Below, piece by piece: positions 8,053 to 17,747 of a stretch of DNA of 47,034 bases (positions within the stretch are counted from its first letter, which is position 1; each line of letters begins with the position of its first letter). The DNA is from Demequina sp. (GTDB taxonomy: Bacteria; Actinomycetota; Actinomycetes; Actinomycetales; Demequinaceae), in contig JASBTB010000135.1 of the NCBI GenBank assembly GCA_030148645.1, positions 1-47,034 of the forward strand, written 5' to 3'. The notes beneath the pieces are model-generated. The model was not told the origin of the DNA. It did not search any database and saw nothing but the letters and a program-made list of their open reading frames with translations. Position numbers and translations under genes: made by a program.

Positions 8053-9167
8053 CGGCTAGCAACCCGTTCGATGATCTGGGCGAGGCGTTCGGCCCCGTCG
8101 ACGATGCCGATCGACGCGGCGGCATCCCGCGCCACCTTTCTGGCTTTGCGGTCCAACACCAACGGCTCCGCGACCAGTTCGAGAGCGGCCGCAGTGAGGT
8201 CACTGTCATGGACGATGCTGGCGGCGCCAGCCTCAACCGCGCCCTTGGCGTTGAGTTCCTGCTCGCCGTTGCCATGAGGCAGGGGAACATAGACGGCAGG
8301 AAGCCCGAGCGCCGAGACCTCGCACACCGTATTGGCTCCGGCACGACACACCACGGCGTCGGCCGCCGCGAACGCCGTCTCCATGTTCGCGACGTACTCG
8401 TGGATCACATACATCTCACGCAGGCGAGCTGGCAGGTTGCCACGTGCTCGTTCGGCGCCATCCGACTTGCCCTTGCCCGTCAGGTGGAGCACGTGAATGC
8501 CGTGCTGGGCCAGGCGCTCGACCACTTCGGCAGTGACGGCATTGAGTCTTGCAGCGCCCGTGGAGCCGCCCGTGACGAGCAGCGTCGGCGCGTCTGCGGA
8601 CCAACCCCAGGCGGCTCGCGCGCGTGCGCGCACAGCCTCACCCGCGACCGGGTCGTGCAGTTGTCGCGCGAGTTCGGTGATGGCCGACCGCATCGGCAGA
8701 CCGGTCACGACTCCCCCCGCGAGTGGCGTGCCCTCAAAGGTGAGCGCCACGGCGGCTGCCCAGCGCGAACCCAACCGATTGGCAAGGCCTGGACGGGCGT
8801 TGCCCTCGTGCACGACGACGGGCGCCCGGCGCCGCCACGCCGCGAGGTAGGCCGGGGTGGACACGTAGCCGCCAAAGCCCACCACCACGTCGGCGTCGAT
8901 GGCATCGATCGCACGTCCGGCCGCCGAGATCGCGGCGCCCAGTCGCAGGGGCAGCCGCAACAGGTCGAGCGAGGGTCGTCGCGGTAGCGGCACCCGCGGC
9001 ACAAAGCGAAGGTCGATTCCCGCTTCCGGCACCAGTCGAGACTCAAGACCCACCTCGGTACCCACAGCGGCGACGTCGTGCCCACGCTGGAGCAAGGCGT
9101 CGGCCGTGGCAAGCAGCGGATAGACGTGGCCGGCCGTGCCCCCGCCAGCGAGGAGGATCCTAGCCAC
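8049..9167 (-). CDS. murG: UDP-GlcNAc transferase MurG (lipid II synthesis)
   Basis: Peripheral membrane GT28 glycosyltransferase that adds GlcNAc to lipid I to form lipid II. 372 residues from GTG 9167. The nucleotide/lipid loops GGGTAGHVYPL (about 7-17), TGGSTGAARLN and the acceptor motif HEGNARPGLAN are present, as is CRAGANTVCEV near the C-terminus. The GTG has GGGAGGT six bases before it and overlaps the ftsW stop by 8 bases; the longer open frame to 9257 would lie inside ftsW. Confidence 0.96.
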   Translation of the reverse strand: MARILLAGGGTAGHVYPLLATADALLQRGHDVAAVGTEVGLESRLVPEAGIDLRFVPRVPLPRRPSLDLLRLPLRLGAAISAAGRAIDAIDADVVVGFGGYVSTPAYLAAWRRRAPVVVHEGNARPGLANRLGSRWAAAVALTFEGTPLAGGVVTGLPMRSAITELARQLHDPVAGEAVRARARAAWGWSADAPTLLVTGGSTGAARLNAVTAEVVERLAQHGIHVLHLTGKGKSDGAERARGNLPARLREMYVIHEYVANMETAFAAADAVVCRAGANTVCEVSALGLPAVYVPLPHGNGEQELNAKGAVEAGAASIVHDSDLTAAALELVAEPLVLDRKARKVARDAAASIGIVDGAERLAQIIERVASR

Positions 9168-10365
9168 GGCGACCTCCCGACAACACTGCCATCGAGCGAC
9201 GCACGACGGAGGGGCGCGCCTTGAACGCTTCGCGCGCGCCCGGCTCGCTGCGTGCAAACGCCATGAGCGCTCCGAGCGCGGCCAGGGACAACACGAGCGA
9301 GGACCCGCCGGAGGACACGAGTGGCAACGGCACTCCGGTCACCGGCAACAGATCGAGCACCACCGCGATGTTGATGAAGGCTTGACCCACAAGCCACGCG
9401 CCGATCGCCGCTGCGGCGATCTGCGCGAAGGGGTCCCGGTGACGGCGCACTATGCGGCTCACGGCGATCACGATCATGGCGAGAGCGACGAGGACCACCA
9501 GGGTGCCGATGAGCCCGAACTCCTCTCCCAGGATGGCAAAGATGAAGTCGTTGTCCGCCGCGGGAAGATACCCCCATTTCTCGCGGCTCATGCCGGGTCC
9601 GAGCCCCCACAGGCCTCCCGACGCGAGCGCCCACGTGCCGTGCGTGACCTGCAGGCAATTTCCCTGGATGTCACACATCGAGGGATCGAGCCAGACGTTG
9701 ATGCGCGCGGAACGCGTGGCGCCGTCCGCGATGAGCGCGAGCCCACCCGCGACGAGTCCCGCCGCTCCGAGCGCGAAGAACCTCAAGGGAAGCCCCGCGA
9801 CCCAATAGGCTGCCGCGACGATGATGCCCAACACGACGGCTGTTCCCATGTCGCGGCCGGCGAGGACCAGCGCCAGCACCAGGGCTGCCGCGATCCCTCC
9901 CGGCACCAGGATGCGTTTGACCGTCGTCAGTTCGCGCCGGAACGTCGACAGCACCATTCCCAGGTACAGCGCGAGACCCAGCTTGGCGATCTCGGACGGT
10001 TGCACAGTGACGTTTCCCAGACGCACCCAGTTGCGGTTCCCGCCCGAGGAGACGCCCGCCACGATGACGACGGCGAGCAGGACCACCGCGACTGCGAGTA
10101 TCAACGGCGTCACGCGCTTCCACCACGTCACGCTCTGGCGCGAACCGATCACGAGAAGGGTCAGGCCCAGCCCGAGCGCAGCCACCTGAATCAGGAACAG
10201 TGTCCACGGGTTGCCGTCCTCTTGGCGGATGGAGAAGATCGACGAGGACGACAGCACCACGGCCAGGCCGATCAGCAACAGGATGGCCGTGGCGGCCAGC
10301 AACAGGTAGTAACTCGTCGCGGGCGAACCCCAGGCGCTGCGGGGACGCGTGGGTTCGACCGTCAC
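9160..10365 (-). CDS. ftsW: SEDS peptidoglycan glycosyltransferase FtsW
   Basis: Polytopic membrane protein that polymerises lipid II at the septum with its partner transpeptidase FtsI. 401 residues with about ten hydrophobic segments. SEDS blocks include NWVRLGNVTVQPSEIAKLG, RDMGTAVVLG, the periplasmic loop LWGLGPGMSREKWGYLP and DFIFAILGEEFGLIG, then PLPLVSSGGSS. The C-terminal tail is short and basic. One base separates its start from the murD stop region, so it is part of the coupled mur/fts run. Confidence 0.96.
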   Translation of the reverse strand: MTVEPTRPRSAWGSPATSYYLLLAATAILLLIGLAVVLSSSSIFSIRQEDGNPWTLFLIQVAALGLGLTLLVIGSRQSVTWWKRVTPLILAVAVVLLAVVIVAGVSSGGNRNWVRLGNVTVQPSEIAKLGLALYLGMVLSTFRRELTTVKRILVPGGIAAALVLALVLAGRDMGTAVVLGIIVAAAYWVAGLPLRFFALGAAGLVAGGLALIADGATRSARINVWLDPSMCDIQGNCLQVTHGTWALASGGLWGLGPGMSREKWGYLPAADNDFIFAILGEEFGLIGTLVVLVALAMIVIAVSRIVRRHRDPFAQIAAAAIGAWLVGQAFINIAVVLDLLPVTGVPLPLVSSGGSSLVLSLAALGALMAFARSEPGAREAFKARPSVVRRSMAVLSGGRRG

Positions 10366-10366
10366 G

Positions 10367-11773
10367 TCACCCTCCCTGCAGCGCCCTCACTTCCGAAGTG
10401 AAGGCGTCTCCTCGGTCCGCATAGTTGCGGAACTGGTCCATCGACGCGCACGCCGGCGACAAAAGCACTGTGTCGCCTGGTTGCGCGAGACCGCAGGCAG
10501 CGGCCACGGCATCACGCATCACAGTGTCACCCGGAAGGACGCGCCGCACCGGGATATCGGCGGCGTGTTCCGCCAGCGCCGTGGCAAGCGGCGCGGGGTC
10601 GACCCCGATGAGCACGACTGCCCTCAACCGCTCGCGCACGCCAGCGACCAGGGCGTCGAAGTCTTGGCCCTTGGCCAGGCCACCGGCGATCCACACGACG
10701 GAACGCGGCGGACGTCCGCCAAACGCGGCAAGGGCGGCATGGGCGTTCGTGGCCTTCGAGTCGTCGAGGTAGTCCACGCCGTCGACCACGCCCACGTGGG
10801 TGGTGCGGTGCCGGTCCAAGGAGAATCCGCGTAGTCCCTCGCGAATCGCGGCGGGCTCCACATCCACAGCGCGCGCCAACGCGGCGGCGCTCAACGCGTT
10901 GGTCACCAAGTAGGCAGGGACGGTGCCGGCGACGAGGTGGGCGAGGTCCTGGACCTCGCCGATTTCCAGTGCCTCGGAGCGCCGCTGTGGCGTGAAGGCC
11001 CGATCCACGAGGAATCCGTCGACCACTCCCAGTTGAGATGCGACAGGGCACCCCGTGGTGATGCCGATGGCGCGACACCCCGCGAGCACATCGGCGTCCT
11101 CCACCATGCGTTTGACCACCTCATCGTGAGCCGGATACACGGCCGCGACACGGGCCAAGTGAAAGACCTTCGCCTTGTCTGCCCGGTAGGCATCGATGGA
11201 GCCGTGCCAGTCCAGGTGGTCGCTGTCGGCGTTGAGGCACACCGCCGCGGCTGGCGATACCGTGTGCGTGAAGTGCAGTTGAAGACTTGCGATCTCCACC
11301 GCGAGCAGTGCATGGGCCTCGCGAGCGGCATCGATGACGGAGATTCCCATATTGCCGCACACCTTCACGTCGACGCCTGCGGCCGCCGCCATCGCTCCCA
11401 CCATCTGAGTGGTGGTCGTCTTGCCGTTGGTCCCGGTGATGAGGACCCACGGCGCGTCGTTGGCGCGCACCCGCCAGGCGAATTCCATCTCCGACCACAC
11501 GGGCACGCCCGCGTCGAGACACGCGACAATCGCATCGGAGGTGGGGGAAAACGCGGCAGAGGCCACCACAGCGTCGAACGTCGCCAGGTTGAGGCCCTGC
11601 ACACCGGTGTGATCCGCCTCGCCATTGGCGTCGACCGTCACGGCCTCGGCACCAACGTCGTTCAGCGCGGCAACGGCGGACAGCCCCGCGATTCCCACAC
11701 CCAGCACCAAGACGCGGGCTCCTGCGAGGTGGGCGCCGCCGTCCGGTTCGACGGGAACGTCGGGCGTGGCCAT
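10367..11773 (-). CDS. murD: UDP-N-acetylmuramoyl-L-alanine--D-glutamate ligase
   Basis: Second amino-acid ligase of the cytoplasmic peptidoglycan pathway, adding D-Glu. 468 residues from ATG 11773. N-terminal VLVLGVGIAGLSAV, ATP-binding ITGTNGKTTTTQM, ASLQLHFTH (the SSFQL-like block), NADSDHLDWHG, then RHRTTHVGVVDGVDYLDDSKATN in two adjoining pieces and SPACASMDQF near the C-terminus. The start shares one base with the mraY stop (TGATG). The open frame continues upstream to 12124, but that part is the antisense of mraY reading and lacks MurD features. Confidence 0.96.
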   Translation of the reverse strand: MATPDVPVEPDGGAHLAGARVLVLGVGIAGLSAVAALNDVGAEAVTVDANGEADHTGVQGLNLATFDAVVASAAFSPTSDAIVACLDAGVPVWSEMEFAWRVRANDAPWVLITGTNGKTTTTQMVGAMAAAAGVDVKVCGNMGISVIDAAREAHALLAVEIASLQLHFTHTVSPAAAVCLNADSDHLDWHGSIDAYRADKAKVFHLARVAAVYPAHDEVVKRMVEDADVLAGCRAIGITTGCPVASQLGVVDGFLVDRAFTPQRRSEALEIGEVQDLAHLVAGTVPAYLVTNALSAAALARAVDVEPAAIREGLRGFSLDRHRTTHVGVVDGVDYLDDSKATNAHAALAAFGGRPPRSVVWIAGGLAKGQDFDALVAGVRERLRAVVLIGVDPAPLATALAEHAADIPVRRVLPGDTVMRDAVAAACGLAQPGDTVLLSPACASMDQFRNYADRGDAFTSEVRALQGG

Positions 11774-12873
11774 CAGCCACCTGCCCCCAGATTGACGACC
11801 CATTCGGCGTAGAAGATACCCATACCCGCCCCGGTGAAAAGGCCTGCAATGATCCAAAAGCGGGTCACAATCGTGACCTCTCCCCAGCCCATCAACTCGA
11901 AATGGTGATGCAGCGGCGCCATCTTGAAGATACGTTTGCCACCCGAGATCTTGAAGTAGACGATCTGGAGGGCGGAACTGAGCACGATGACGACGAAGAG
12001 ACCGCCGATGATCCCGCCCAGTATCTCGGTGCGGGTCACGATCGTCATGCCCGCGATCGCCCCGCCCAGTGCGAGCGAGCCGGTATCGCCCATGAAGATT
12101 TTCGCGGGCGACGCGTTCCACCACAGGAAGCCCAGGCTAGCACCGGCGATCGCGGCCGCGAGGATCGCGATGTCGCGCGGGTCGCGCACCTCGTAGCACG
12201 TGGCAGCCTCCGCGTCGCCCACGCCACACAATTGGTTGGTCTGCCAGATCCCCACGAGCACGTACGCGCCGAAGAAGATCAGGGCCGCACCGGTCGCGAG
12301 GCCGTCGAGACCATCCGTGAGGTTAACCGCGTTGGACCACGCCGTGATGAGGAAATTCGACCAGATCACGAACAGGATGATGCCGACAGCCGGACCCCAG
12401 ACGGCCAGGTCGAGCGCGGTGTCGCGCAAGAACGAGATGGCCGTCGACGCAGGATACACACCGTCGTCATCGGGAAACCGAAGCACGAGAAGTGAGAAGG
12501 CGATGCCGACTAGGCCCTGCAGCAGTATCTTCCAGCGCGCGCTCAGACCAAGCGAGCGCTCCCTTGAGATCTTGATACGGTCGTCGACGAAGCCCACGAG
12601 CCCCAAGCCGACCATGAGGAACACGACGAGCACCGACGACACGTTGGGCGCATTCGACGTGAAGACGGCCCCGCCCAGCCAGCCGATCACTGTCGCGGCA
12701 ATGATGACCACGCCACCCATCGTCGGCGTACCGCGCTTGGTGTGGTGAGACGCAGGACCGTCGTGGCGGATGAACTGGCCGAACTGTTTTCGCGTCAGGT
12801 AGCGGATCACCCACGGGGTGCCCAGCAGGGAGACCACGAGCGCGATCGCGGCCGCCAGGGCTATGGCCCTCAT
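11773..12873 (-). CDS. mraY: Phospho-N-acetylmuramoyl-pentapeptide transferase
   Basis: Integral membrane enzyme making lipid I from UDP-MurNAc-pentapeptide and undecaprenyl phosphate. 366 residues from ATG 12873, about ten membrane helices. Motifs HHTKRGTPTMGGVVII, GFVDDRIKI, NLTDGLDGLA, FMGDTGSLALG and FKMAPLHHHFE are all present, including the catalytic aspartates and the HHH motif. The ATG overlaps the murF stop as ATGA. The upstream ATG at 12909 would place the start inside murF and was not used. Confidence 0.97.
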   Translation of the reverse strand: MRAIALAAAIALVVSLLGTPWVIRYLTRKQFGQFIRHDGPASHHTKRGTPTMGGVVIIAATVIGWLGGAVFTSNAPNVSSVLVVFLMVGLGLVGFVDDRIKISRERSLGLSARWKILLQGLVGIAFSLLVLRFPDDDGVYPASTAISFLRDTALDLAVWGPAVGIILFVIWSNFLITAWSNAVNLTDGLDGLATGAALIFFGAYVLVGIWQTNQLCGVGDAEAATCYEVRDPRDIAILAAAIAGASLGFLWWNASPAKIFMGDTGSLALGGAIAGMTIVTRTEILGGIIGGLFVVIVLSSALQIVYFKISGGKRIFKMAPLHHHFELMGWGEVTIVTRFWIIAGLFTGAGMGIFYAEWVVNLGAGG

Positions 12874-14225
12874 GAACTCTCCCTGGTCAGTTCGTCGGCG
12901 AGTCGCCACAGACCAGTGCCATGCGAGCCCTTGACGAGCACGGTGTCACCGGGTGCAACGCGGTCCCTCACCAGCGCAAGGGCCTCCTCAATGGTAGCCA
13001 CGAACGCGGCCTCGTCCCCCCAGGAACCCTCACGGACCGCCGAGACGTACGCCGGGCGCGCGCCCGCGCCCACCACCACGAGATGCGAGATGCCCAGGCG
13101 CACCGCGTCGATACCGATGTCATCGTGCGCCTGCATGGAGGCCGCACCCATCTCGAGCATCTCGCCGATCACTGCCCACGAGGTGTGTCCGTTCGCGACG
13201 GTCCGCAACGCACGGAAGGCTGCGCGCATCGATTCGGGGGACGCGTTGTAGGCGTCGTCCAGGATGGTCACGCCGTCGGCGCGCTCGGTGAGGGCCATGC
13301 GATGGGGGCTCACCGGGGTGGCCGCACTCACGGCCGTGGCGGCGTCAGCCGTGCTCAGACCGCACTCCCGCGCCACCGCAATCGCGGCCAGCGCGTTGAC
13401 GGCGTGGTGGTCGCCGAGCAGCGCGAGGTGCACGGCATGTCCGTCGACTAAGAACGCGGCGCGGCCGCCCTCGACCCGCCGCTCGCGCCCCGCCACGTCT
13501 GCGGAGCCGAACCCGAACGTGACGGTGCGCGGCGCACGGCCCGTCATGCGGGCCACCCGAGGATCGTCAGCGTTGACGATGCCCACCCCGCCGGGTAGAA
13601 CACCGTCCAAAATGGTGGCCTTCTCTGCGGCGAGCGCGTCTTGCGAGCCGTATCCGGCGGAGTGCGCACTGCCCACCATGAGTACCACGGCCACGTCGAG
13701 CGGGGCGATGCGCGTCAGGTACGCGATGTCGCCAGGGCTCGAGGCCCCCATCTCGAGCACCAGGTGGCGCGTGTCGTCGTCCGCCGTGAGGACGGTCAAG
13801 GGCAGGCCGATCTCATTGTTGTCGCTGCCGACGGGCGCGACGACCTCGGGAAGCATGTGGGCGAGCAAGTCCTTGGTGGTGGTCTTGCCGTTGGAGCCGG
13901 TGATCCCGATGACCGTGATGTGGCCTCGCAGGCGCAGTTCTGCCAGGTAGGCGCGTGCCAGGTTGCCGAGCGCCACCGCGACATCGTCCACCAGGATGTG
14001 GGGCCCAGCGACGCTGCGTGCGACGAGGCACAGGGTCGCACCACGTTCGCGCGCGGCGTCGACGTAGTCATGTCCGTCCACGCGCTCCCCCACGAACGCG
14101 GCATACAACGCCCCAGGGGTCACGTCGCGAGAGTCCTTCACCACTGAGGACACGGTGGTGTCGACATCGGCGACGAGCGTCCCTCCTGTGGCATTGGCGA
14201 TCCACTGCGCGGTGACGGGCCTCAT
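12870..14225 (-). CDS. murF: UDP-MurNAc-tripeptide--D-Ala-D-Ala ligase
   Basis: Adds D-Ala-D-Ala to complete the stem peptide. 451 residues from ATG 14225, which overlaps the murE stop as ATGA. Blocks: VVKDSRDVTPGALYAAF, ATP loop GITGSNGKTTTKDLL, GSDNNEIGLPLTVL, LVLEMGASSPGDIAYL, NADDPRV, DDAYNASPESM, GEMLEMGA and C-terminal VLVKGSHGTGLW. All expected catalytic sites are intact. The open frame upstream to 14576 lies inside murE. Confidence 0.97.
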   Translation of the reverse strand: MRPVTAQWIANATGGTLVADVDTTVSSVVKDSRDVTPGALYAAFVGERVDGHDYVDAARERGATLCLVARSVAGPHILVDDVAVALGNLARAYLAELRLRGHITVIGITGSNGKTTTKDLLAHMLPEVVAPVGSDNNEIGLPLTVLTADDDTRHLVLEMGASSPGDIAYLTRIAPLDVAVVLMVGSAHSAGYGSQDALAAEKATILDGVLPGGVGIVNADDPRVARMTGRAPRTVTFGFGSADVAGRERRVEGGRAAFLVDGHAVHLALLGDHHAVNALAAIAVARECGLSTADAATAVSAATPVSPHRMALTERADGVTILDDAYNASPESMRAAFRALRTVANGHTSWAVIGEMLEMGAASMQAHDDIGIDAVRLGISHLVVVGAGARPAYVSAVREGSWGDEAAFVATIEEALALVRDRVAPGDTVLVKGSHGTGLWRLADELTRESS

Positions 14226-15766
14226 CCGTTGGCCCCGCCACCGGCCAGCAACTCCTCGACCACGGCTCGGTCCGTGTAGGGGTAGTGCACGCCATCGATC
14301 TCTTGCGTGGTCTCGTGGCCCTTGCCCGTGGTGATGACCGTGTCGCCGGGGCGGGCGATCTGGACTGCCGCTCGCACGGCTGCGGCGCGCGGCGCGATCT
14401 CGTGAACGTCGGCGAGGTCCGGCCGGACGGCGACCACACCCTCCATGAGGCGTGAACGGATGAACGCCGGGTCCTCGGTCTTCGGGTTCTCGTCGGTGAC
14501 AATGACGACATCGGCATGCATCGCCGCCGCGCGGCCCAACCCCGGGCGCTTGGAATCGTCGCGCAAGCCGTCGCAACCGAATACCACGACGAGGCGGCCG
14601 GGTGTGACCGCGCGCATGGCCTCGAGCACCGAGCCGACGCCATCGGGGGTGTGTGCGTAGTCGACCACGATGAGCGGCGTGGTCGCGGACCTCGCCGTGA
14701 CCACTTCGGTCCGTCCGGGCACGGGCCGCGCGTGGGCAACCCCGTCGATGGCCGCATCCAGCGCAACGCCCGCGGTGTGGGCGGCCACGATGGCGGCCGC
14801 CGCGTTGGACACGTTAATGTGCCCGGGTAGGGCCACCGCCGCCACGTGGGATGAGCCGTGCGGGTCGCGAAGGTCGAACTCCATCTCACCAGACGCGCCA
14901 CCGCGTGCCCCGGTCACCACCCAGTCCGCCTCGGGCGAGTCCGCACGGGTCGCCACCGTGGTGACCGGCACCCCGGCCTCGGCCGCCATCCGCCGTCCCC
15001 AGGCATCGTCGACGAGCACCACGGCCCGCTCGCTCAGGTCAGGCATGAACAACCGGCGCTTCACCTGAAAGTACTCCTCCATCGTGTGGTGGTAGTCGAG
15101 GTGTTCGTGGCTGAGATTGGTGAACACGGCCACGGCAAAGCGGGTGCCCGTCACGCGGTCAAGGTCGATGGCTTGCGAACTCGCCTCCGCGACCGCGGCC
15201 CCCACGCCCTTCTCGATGGCACGGGCTAGCAGCGCCTGAAGAGCGGGCGCCTCGACAGTGGTGCGCTCGGACACCTGGTGCTCGTCGTCCACCCGCACCT
15301 CGATCGTGCCGAGCAACGCCGTACGCTCGTGGGCGCGACCGAGTGCTCCCTCGATGAGGAACGACGTGGTGGTCTTCCCGTTGGTGCCCGTCACCCCGAT
15401 CACGGGTAGGAGGTGAGACGGGTCGCCGTACACCGCGCATGAGGCCAGAGCCATGGCCCGTCGGGGTGCGTCGGTCACGAGAATCGGAACGGCGACTCCC
15501 GCCGCGCGGGCAACGGCGTGTCCCTCGGCGTCGGTGAGGATCGCGGCGGCCCCAGCGCACACGGCATCGGACGCGAAGTGGGCGCCGTGGTGCACCACTC
15601 CGGCAAAGGCCCCAAAGAGGTCGCCCCTGCTTGTCTGACGCGAATCCACGGTCGCGCCCGCGACCTCGACGCCCGGGTCGCCATCGATCCGATCGACGCC
15701 CGCCCGGGCGGCAACGAGATCGATGCTCATGGGCCGCACGTGCGTAGGACGCAACGCCATCGCCAT
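14222..15766 (-). CDS. murE: UDP-MurNAc-L-Ala-D-Glu diamino acid ligase (MurE)
   Basis: Adds the third, diamino, residue of the stem peptide. 514 residues from ATG 15766, one base after the ftsI stop, with GGGAG before it. DSRQTSRGDLFGAFAG, ATP loop GVTGTNGKTTTSFL (about 124-137), TNLSHEHLDYH, VDYAHTPDGV and the C-terminal GKGHE block are present. The specificity motif is unusual: residues 426-429 read ENPK inside TDENPKTEDP, where meso-DAP ligases have DNPR. This argues for a substrate other than meso-DAP (ornithine or lysine). The arginine that contacts the meso-DAP carboxylate is replaced by lysine. Confidence 0.95.
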   Translation of the reverse strand: MAMALRPTHVRPMSIDLVAARAGVDRIDGDPGVEVAGATVDSRQTSRGDLFGAFAGVVHHGAHFASDAVCAGAAAILTDAEGHAVARAAGVAVPILVTDAPRRAMALASCAVYGDPSHLLPVIGVTGTNGKTTTSFLIEGALGRAHERTALLGTIEVRVDDEHQVSERTTVEAPALQALLARAIEKGVGAAVAEASSQAIDLDRVTGTRFAVAVFTNLSHEHLDYHHTMEEYFQVKRRLFMPDLSERAVVLVDDAWGRRMAAEAGVPVTTVATRADSPEADWVVTGARGGASGEMEFDLRDPHGSSHVAAVALPGHINVSNAAAAIVAAHTAGVALDAAIDGVAHARPVPGRTEVVTARSATTPLIVVDYAHTPDGVGSVLEAMRAVTPGRLVVVFGCDGLRDDSKRPGLGRAAAMHADVVIVTDENPKTEDPAFIRSRLMEGVVAVRPDLADVHEIAPRAAAVRAAVQIARPGDTVITTGKGHETTQEIDGVHYPYTDRAVVEELLAGGGANG

Positions 15767-15767
15767 G

Positions 15768-17747
15768 TCACTCCCAGGTCGTCGGGAAGCGCGTCACGTC
15801 GCCTTTGGTCGGCGCAACGCGCAACGTCTGCAACGCAAAGGTTGCCACATCCCGGAACACAGGTGCGGCAGTATCGCCTGCCCAGATCGACGATGTGGGT
15901 TCGTACAGGACTATCGACACGACGATCCGCGGGTCGTCGGCCGGTGCAATTCCTACGAATGACGTCACCGTCTTGGTGAGGGCGCCGGTTTCGTCCGGCG
16001 CCTGCGCGGTGCCGGTCTTGCCCGCCACCAGGTACCCATCGATGGCGGCCTTGGGAGCCGTGCCGTTCTCCGTCACCTCCACCAGCATGCCCATCAGCGC
16101 CTGCGCCGTGCCCTCGGAGATCACCCGGACCGGCTCCGCGTTGTCGCGCGCGGTGAACGTGCCGTCGGCATTTTCGAAGCCCTTCACGACCGTGGGCGAG
16201 ACTCTCATCCCTTTGTTGGCGATGACGCCGTACACCTGCGCCGTTTGCACAGCCGTCACGGCCACGCCCTGGCCGAACATGGTGGCATATTTGGTGCGCC
16301 CATCCCAGTCCTTGGAGGGACGCAGGATCCCGTCAGACTCGTAGGGAAGGCCCACGTTAGTCGGCTCACCCAACCCGAACGCGCGCATGTAGTTGTAGCG
16401 CGTCTCATCGCTGAGCTGCTGACCAATTTGGATCGTGCCGGTGTTGGACGAGGTCACCAGCACTCCAGCCACCGTGAGTTTCTGGTCGGGATGTGGGTGG
16501 GAGTCCTTGAAGGTTTGGTTGTTCTCGGTCGTGTACTGGTAGGGGGCGACGAACTGGGAGGTGGGAGTCACGACCCCCTCTTCGAGAGCCGCCGAGATCG
16601 TGATGGTCTTGGCGGTCGAGCCCGGCTCGAAGACGTAGGAGACGGCGCGCGATCCGCGCTGATTCGCCGGGGTGGCGCCCGGGTCATTGGGGTCCACCGA
16701 CCCGGAGTCGACGAGTGCCAGGATCTCTCCGGTTTGGCTGTCCATCACCACGGCGGTGGCGGCACGCGCTCCGGTGTCCGCAAGCGCCCTGGCGAGCGTC
16801 TGCTCCGTGAAGTACTGGATGTCCCTATCGATCGTGAGCATCACGGTGGACCCTGACACCGCGGGAGTCTCGCTACGCATGCCCGTAGGAATAATCGTGC
16901 CGTAGCGGCTGCGCTCATAGGTTTGCGAACCCGCGGTTCCGGTCAGTTCGTCTTGATACATCTTTTCCACCCCGGCCATGCCGACCCGGCCGATGTTCTG
17001 CCCATCCTCCGCCATGAACCCGATGACGTTTCCCGCGATATCGCCGTTGGGGTACAGGCGTTGCGATGTCGACTCCCAGTCGATTCCCGAGATGCGTTCG
17101 GCTCTGATGAGCGCGAGTTGCTCGGCAGTGATGTTCTTGGCCAGATACTGGAAGGTCTTGTCGCCCACGAGATCGGCCGCGAGGTCCGCCTCATTGCGGC
17201 CCAGAATGGGCGCGAGAATCTGCGCCGCATCCAGCGGACCCTGTGCGAGCACCTTGCCCTGTTCCTTGCGCTGCCACTGCGCAAGCGTCACCTGGTTGAC
17301 CTTGACGTTGTACCGCTCGACCGAGGTGGCCAAAACCGTGCCGTTGCGGTCGACGATGTCGGCTCGCGTGGGAGTCACCTGGGTGGTGACGAGTCGCTGG
17401 GCGAGCGCCTCTTGGGCCAGCGGCGCCGCGTTCACCAGTTGGACGTCGATCAGTCGCGCCACGAAGACGCCCAAGATCAGCAGCGCAGCTACCGCCAGGA
17501 ACGCCTGCCTGCGGCCGGGCTGGCCCAACCGGGCAGCCAACGGGCGCGGACGCGCCTGAGCGCGCTGAGCGGAGCTGCGGGCGCGTGGGGGTGCCGCGCC
17601 CGCTCGGGAGGCAGTGGTGGCGCGCGTTGTCGCGGGCTTGCGCCGAGCATCGGCCGATGCCGTGGCACCGGGGCGCGGCTGACGTGAACTTCGAGCTCGC
17701 TGGGGTGACGGGGGGCGTGGCCCCTGGGGGGGCTGCGGCGGGGTCAC
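15768..17747 (-). CDS. ftsI: Penicillin-binding protein FtsI/PbpB (septal transpeptidase)
   Basis: Class B PBP, the septal DD-transpeptidase that works with FtsW. 659 residues. An Arg/Pro/Ala-rich cytoplasmic tail (1-80) precedes one membrane helix (about 82-100). The PBP dimerisation region follows (RADIVDRNGTVLATS near 128). The transpeptidase has SxxK as S377-T-A-K380, SSN at 433-435 and KTGT at 577-580. No PASTA repeats follow. The start is GTG 17747, sharing one base with the ftsL stop (TAGTG). Confidence 0.96.
   Translation of the reverse strand: MTPPQPPQGPRPPSPQRARSSRQPRPGATASADARRKPATTRATTASRAGAAPPRARSSAQRAQARPRPLAARLGQPGRRQAFLAVAALLILGVFVARLIDVQLVNAAPLAQEALAQRLVTTQVTPTRADIVDRNGTVLATSVERYNVKVNQVTLAQWQRKEQGKVLAQGPLDAAQILAPILGRNEADLAADLVGDKTFQYLAKNITAEQLALIRAERISGIDWESTSQRLYPNGDIAGNVIGFMAEDGQNIGRVGMAGVEKMYQDELTGTAGSQTYERSRYGTIIPTGMRSETPAVSGSTVMLTIDRDIQYFTEQTLARALADTGARAATAVVMDSQTGEILALVDSGSVDPNDPGATPANQRGSRAVSYVFEPGSTAKTITISAALEEGVVTPTSQFVAPYQYTTENNQTFKDSHPHPDQKLTVAGVLVTSSNTGTIQIGQQLSDETRYNYMRAFGLGEPTNVGLPYESDGILRPSKDWDGRTKYATMFGQGVAVTAVQTAQVYGVIANKGMRVSPTVVKGFENADGTFTARDNAEPVRVISEGTAQALMGMLVEVTENGTAPKAAIDGYLVAGKTGTAQAPDETGALTKTVTSFVGIAPADDPRIVVSIVLYEPTSSIWAGDTAAPVFRDVATFALQTLRVAPTKGDVTRFPTTWE

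Noticed and set aside
7078-8277. 399-codon plus-strand frame
   Set aside because: Antisense of murC and murG; His/Arg-rich shadow.
9136-10401. 421-codon plus-strand frame
   Set aside because: Antisense of ftsW; very rich in His, Arg, Asp and Gln, no domain.
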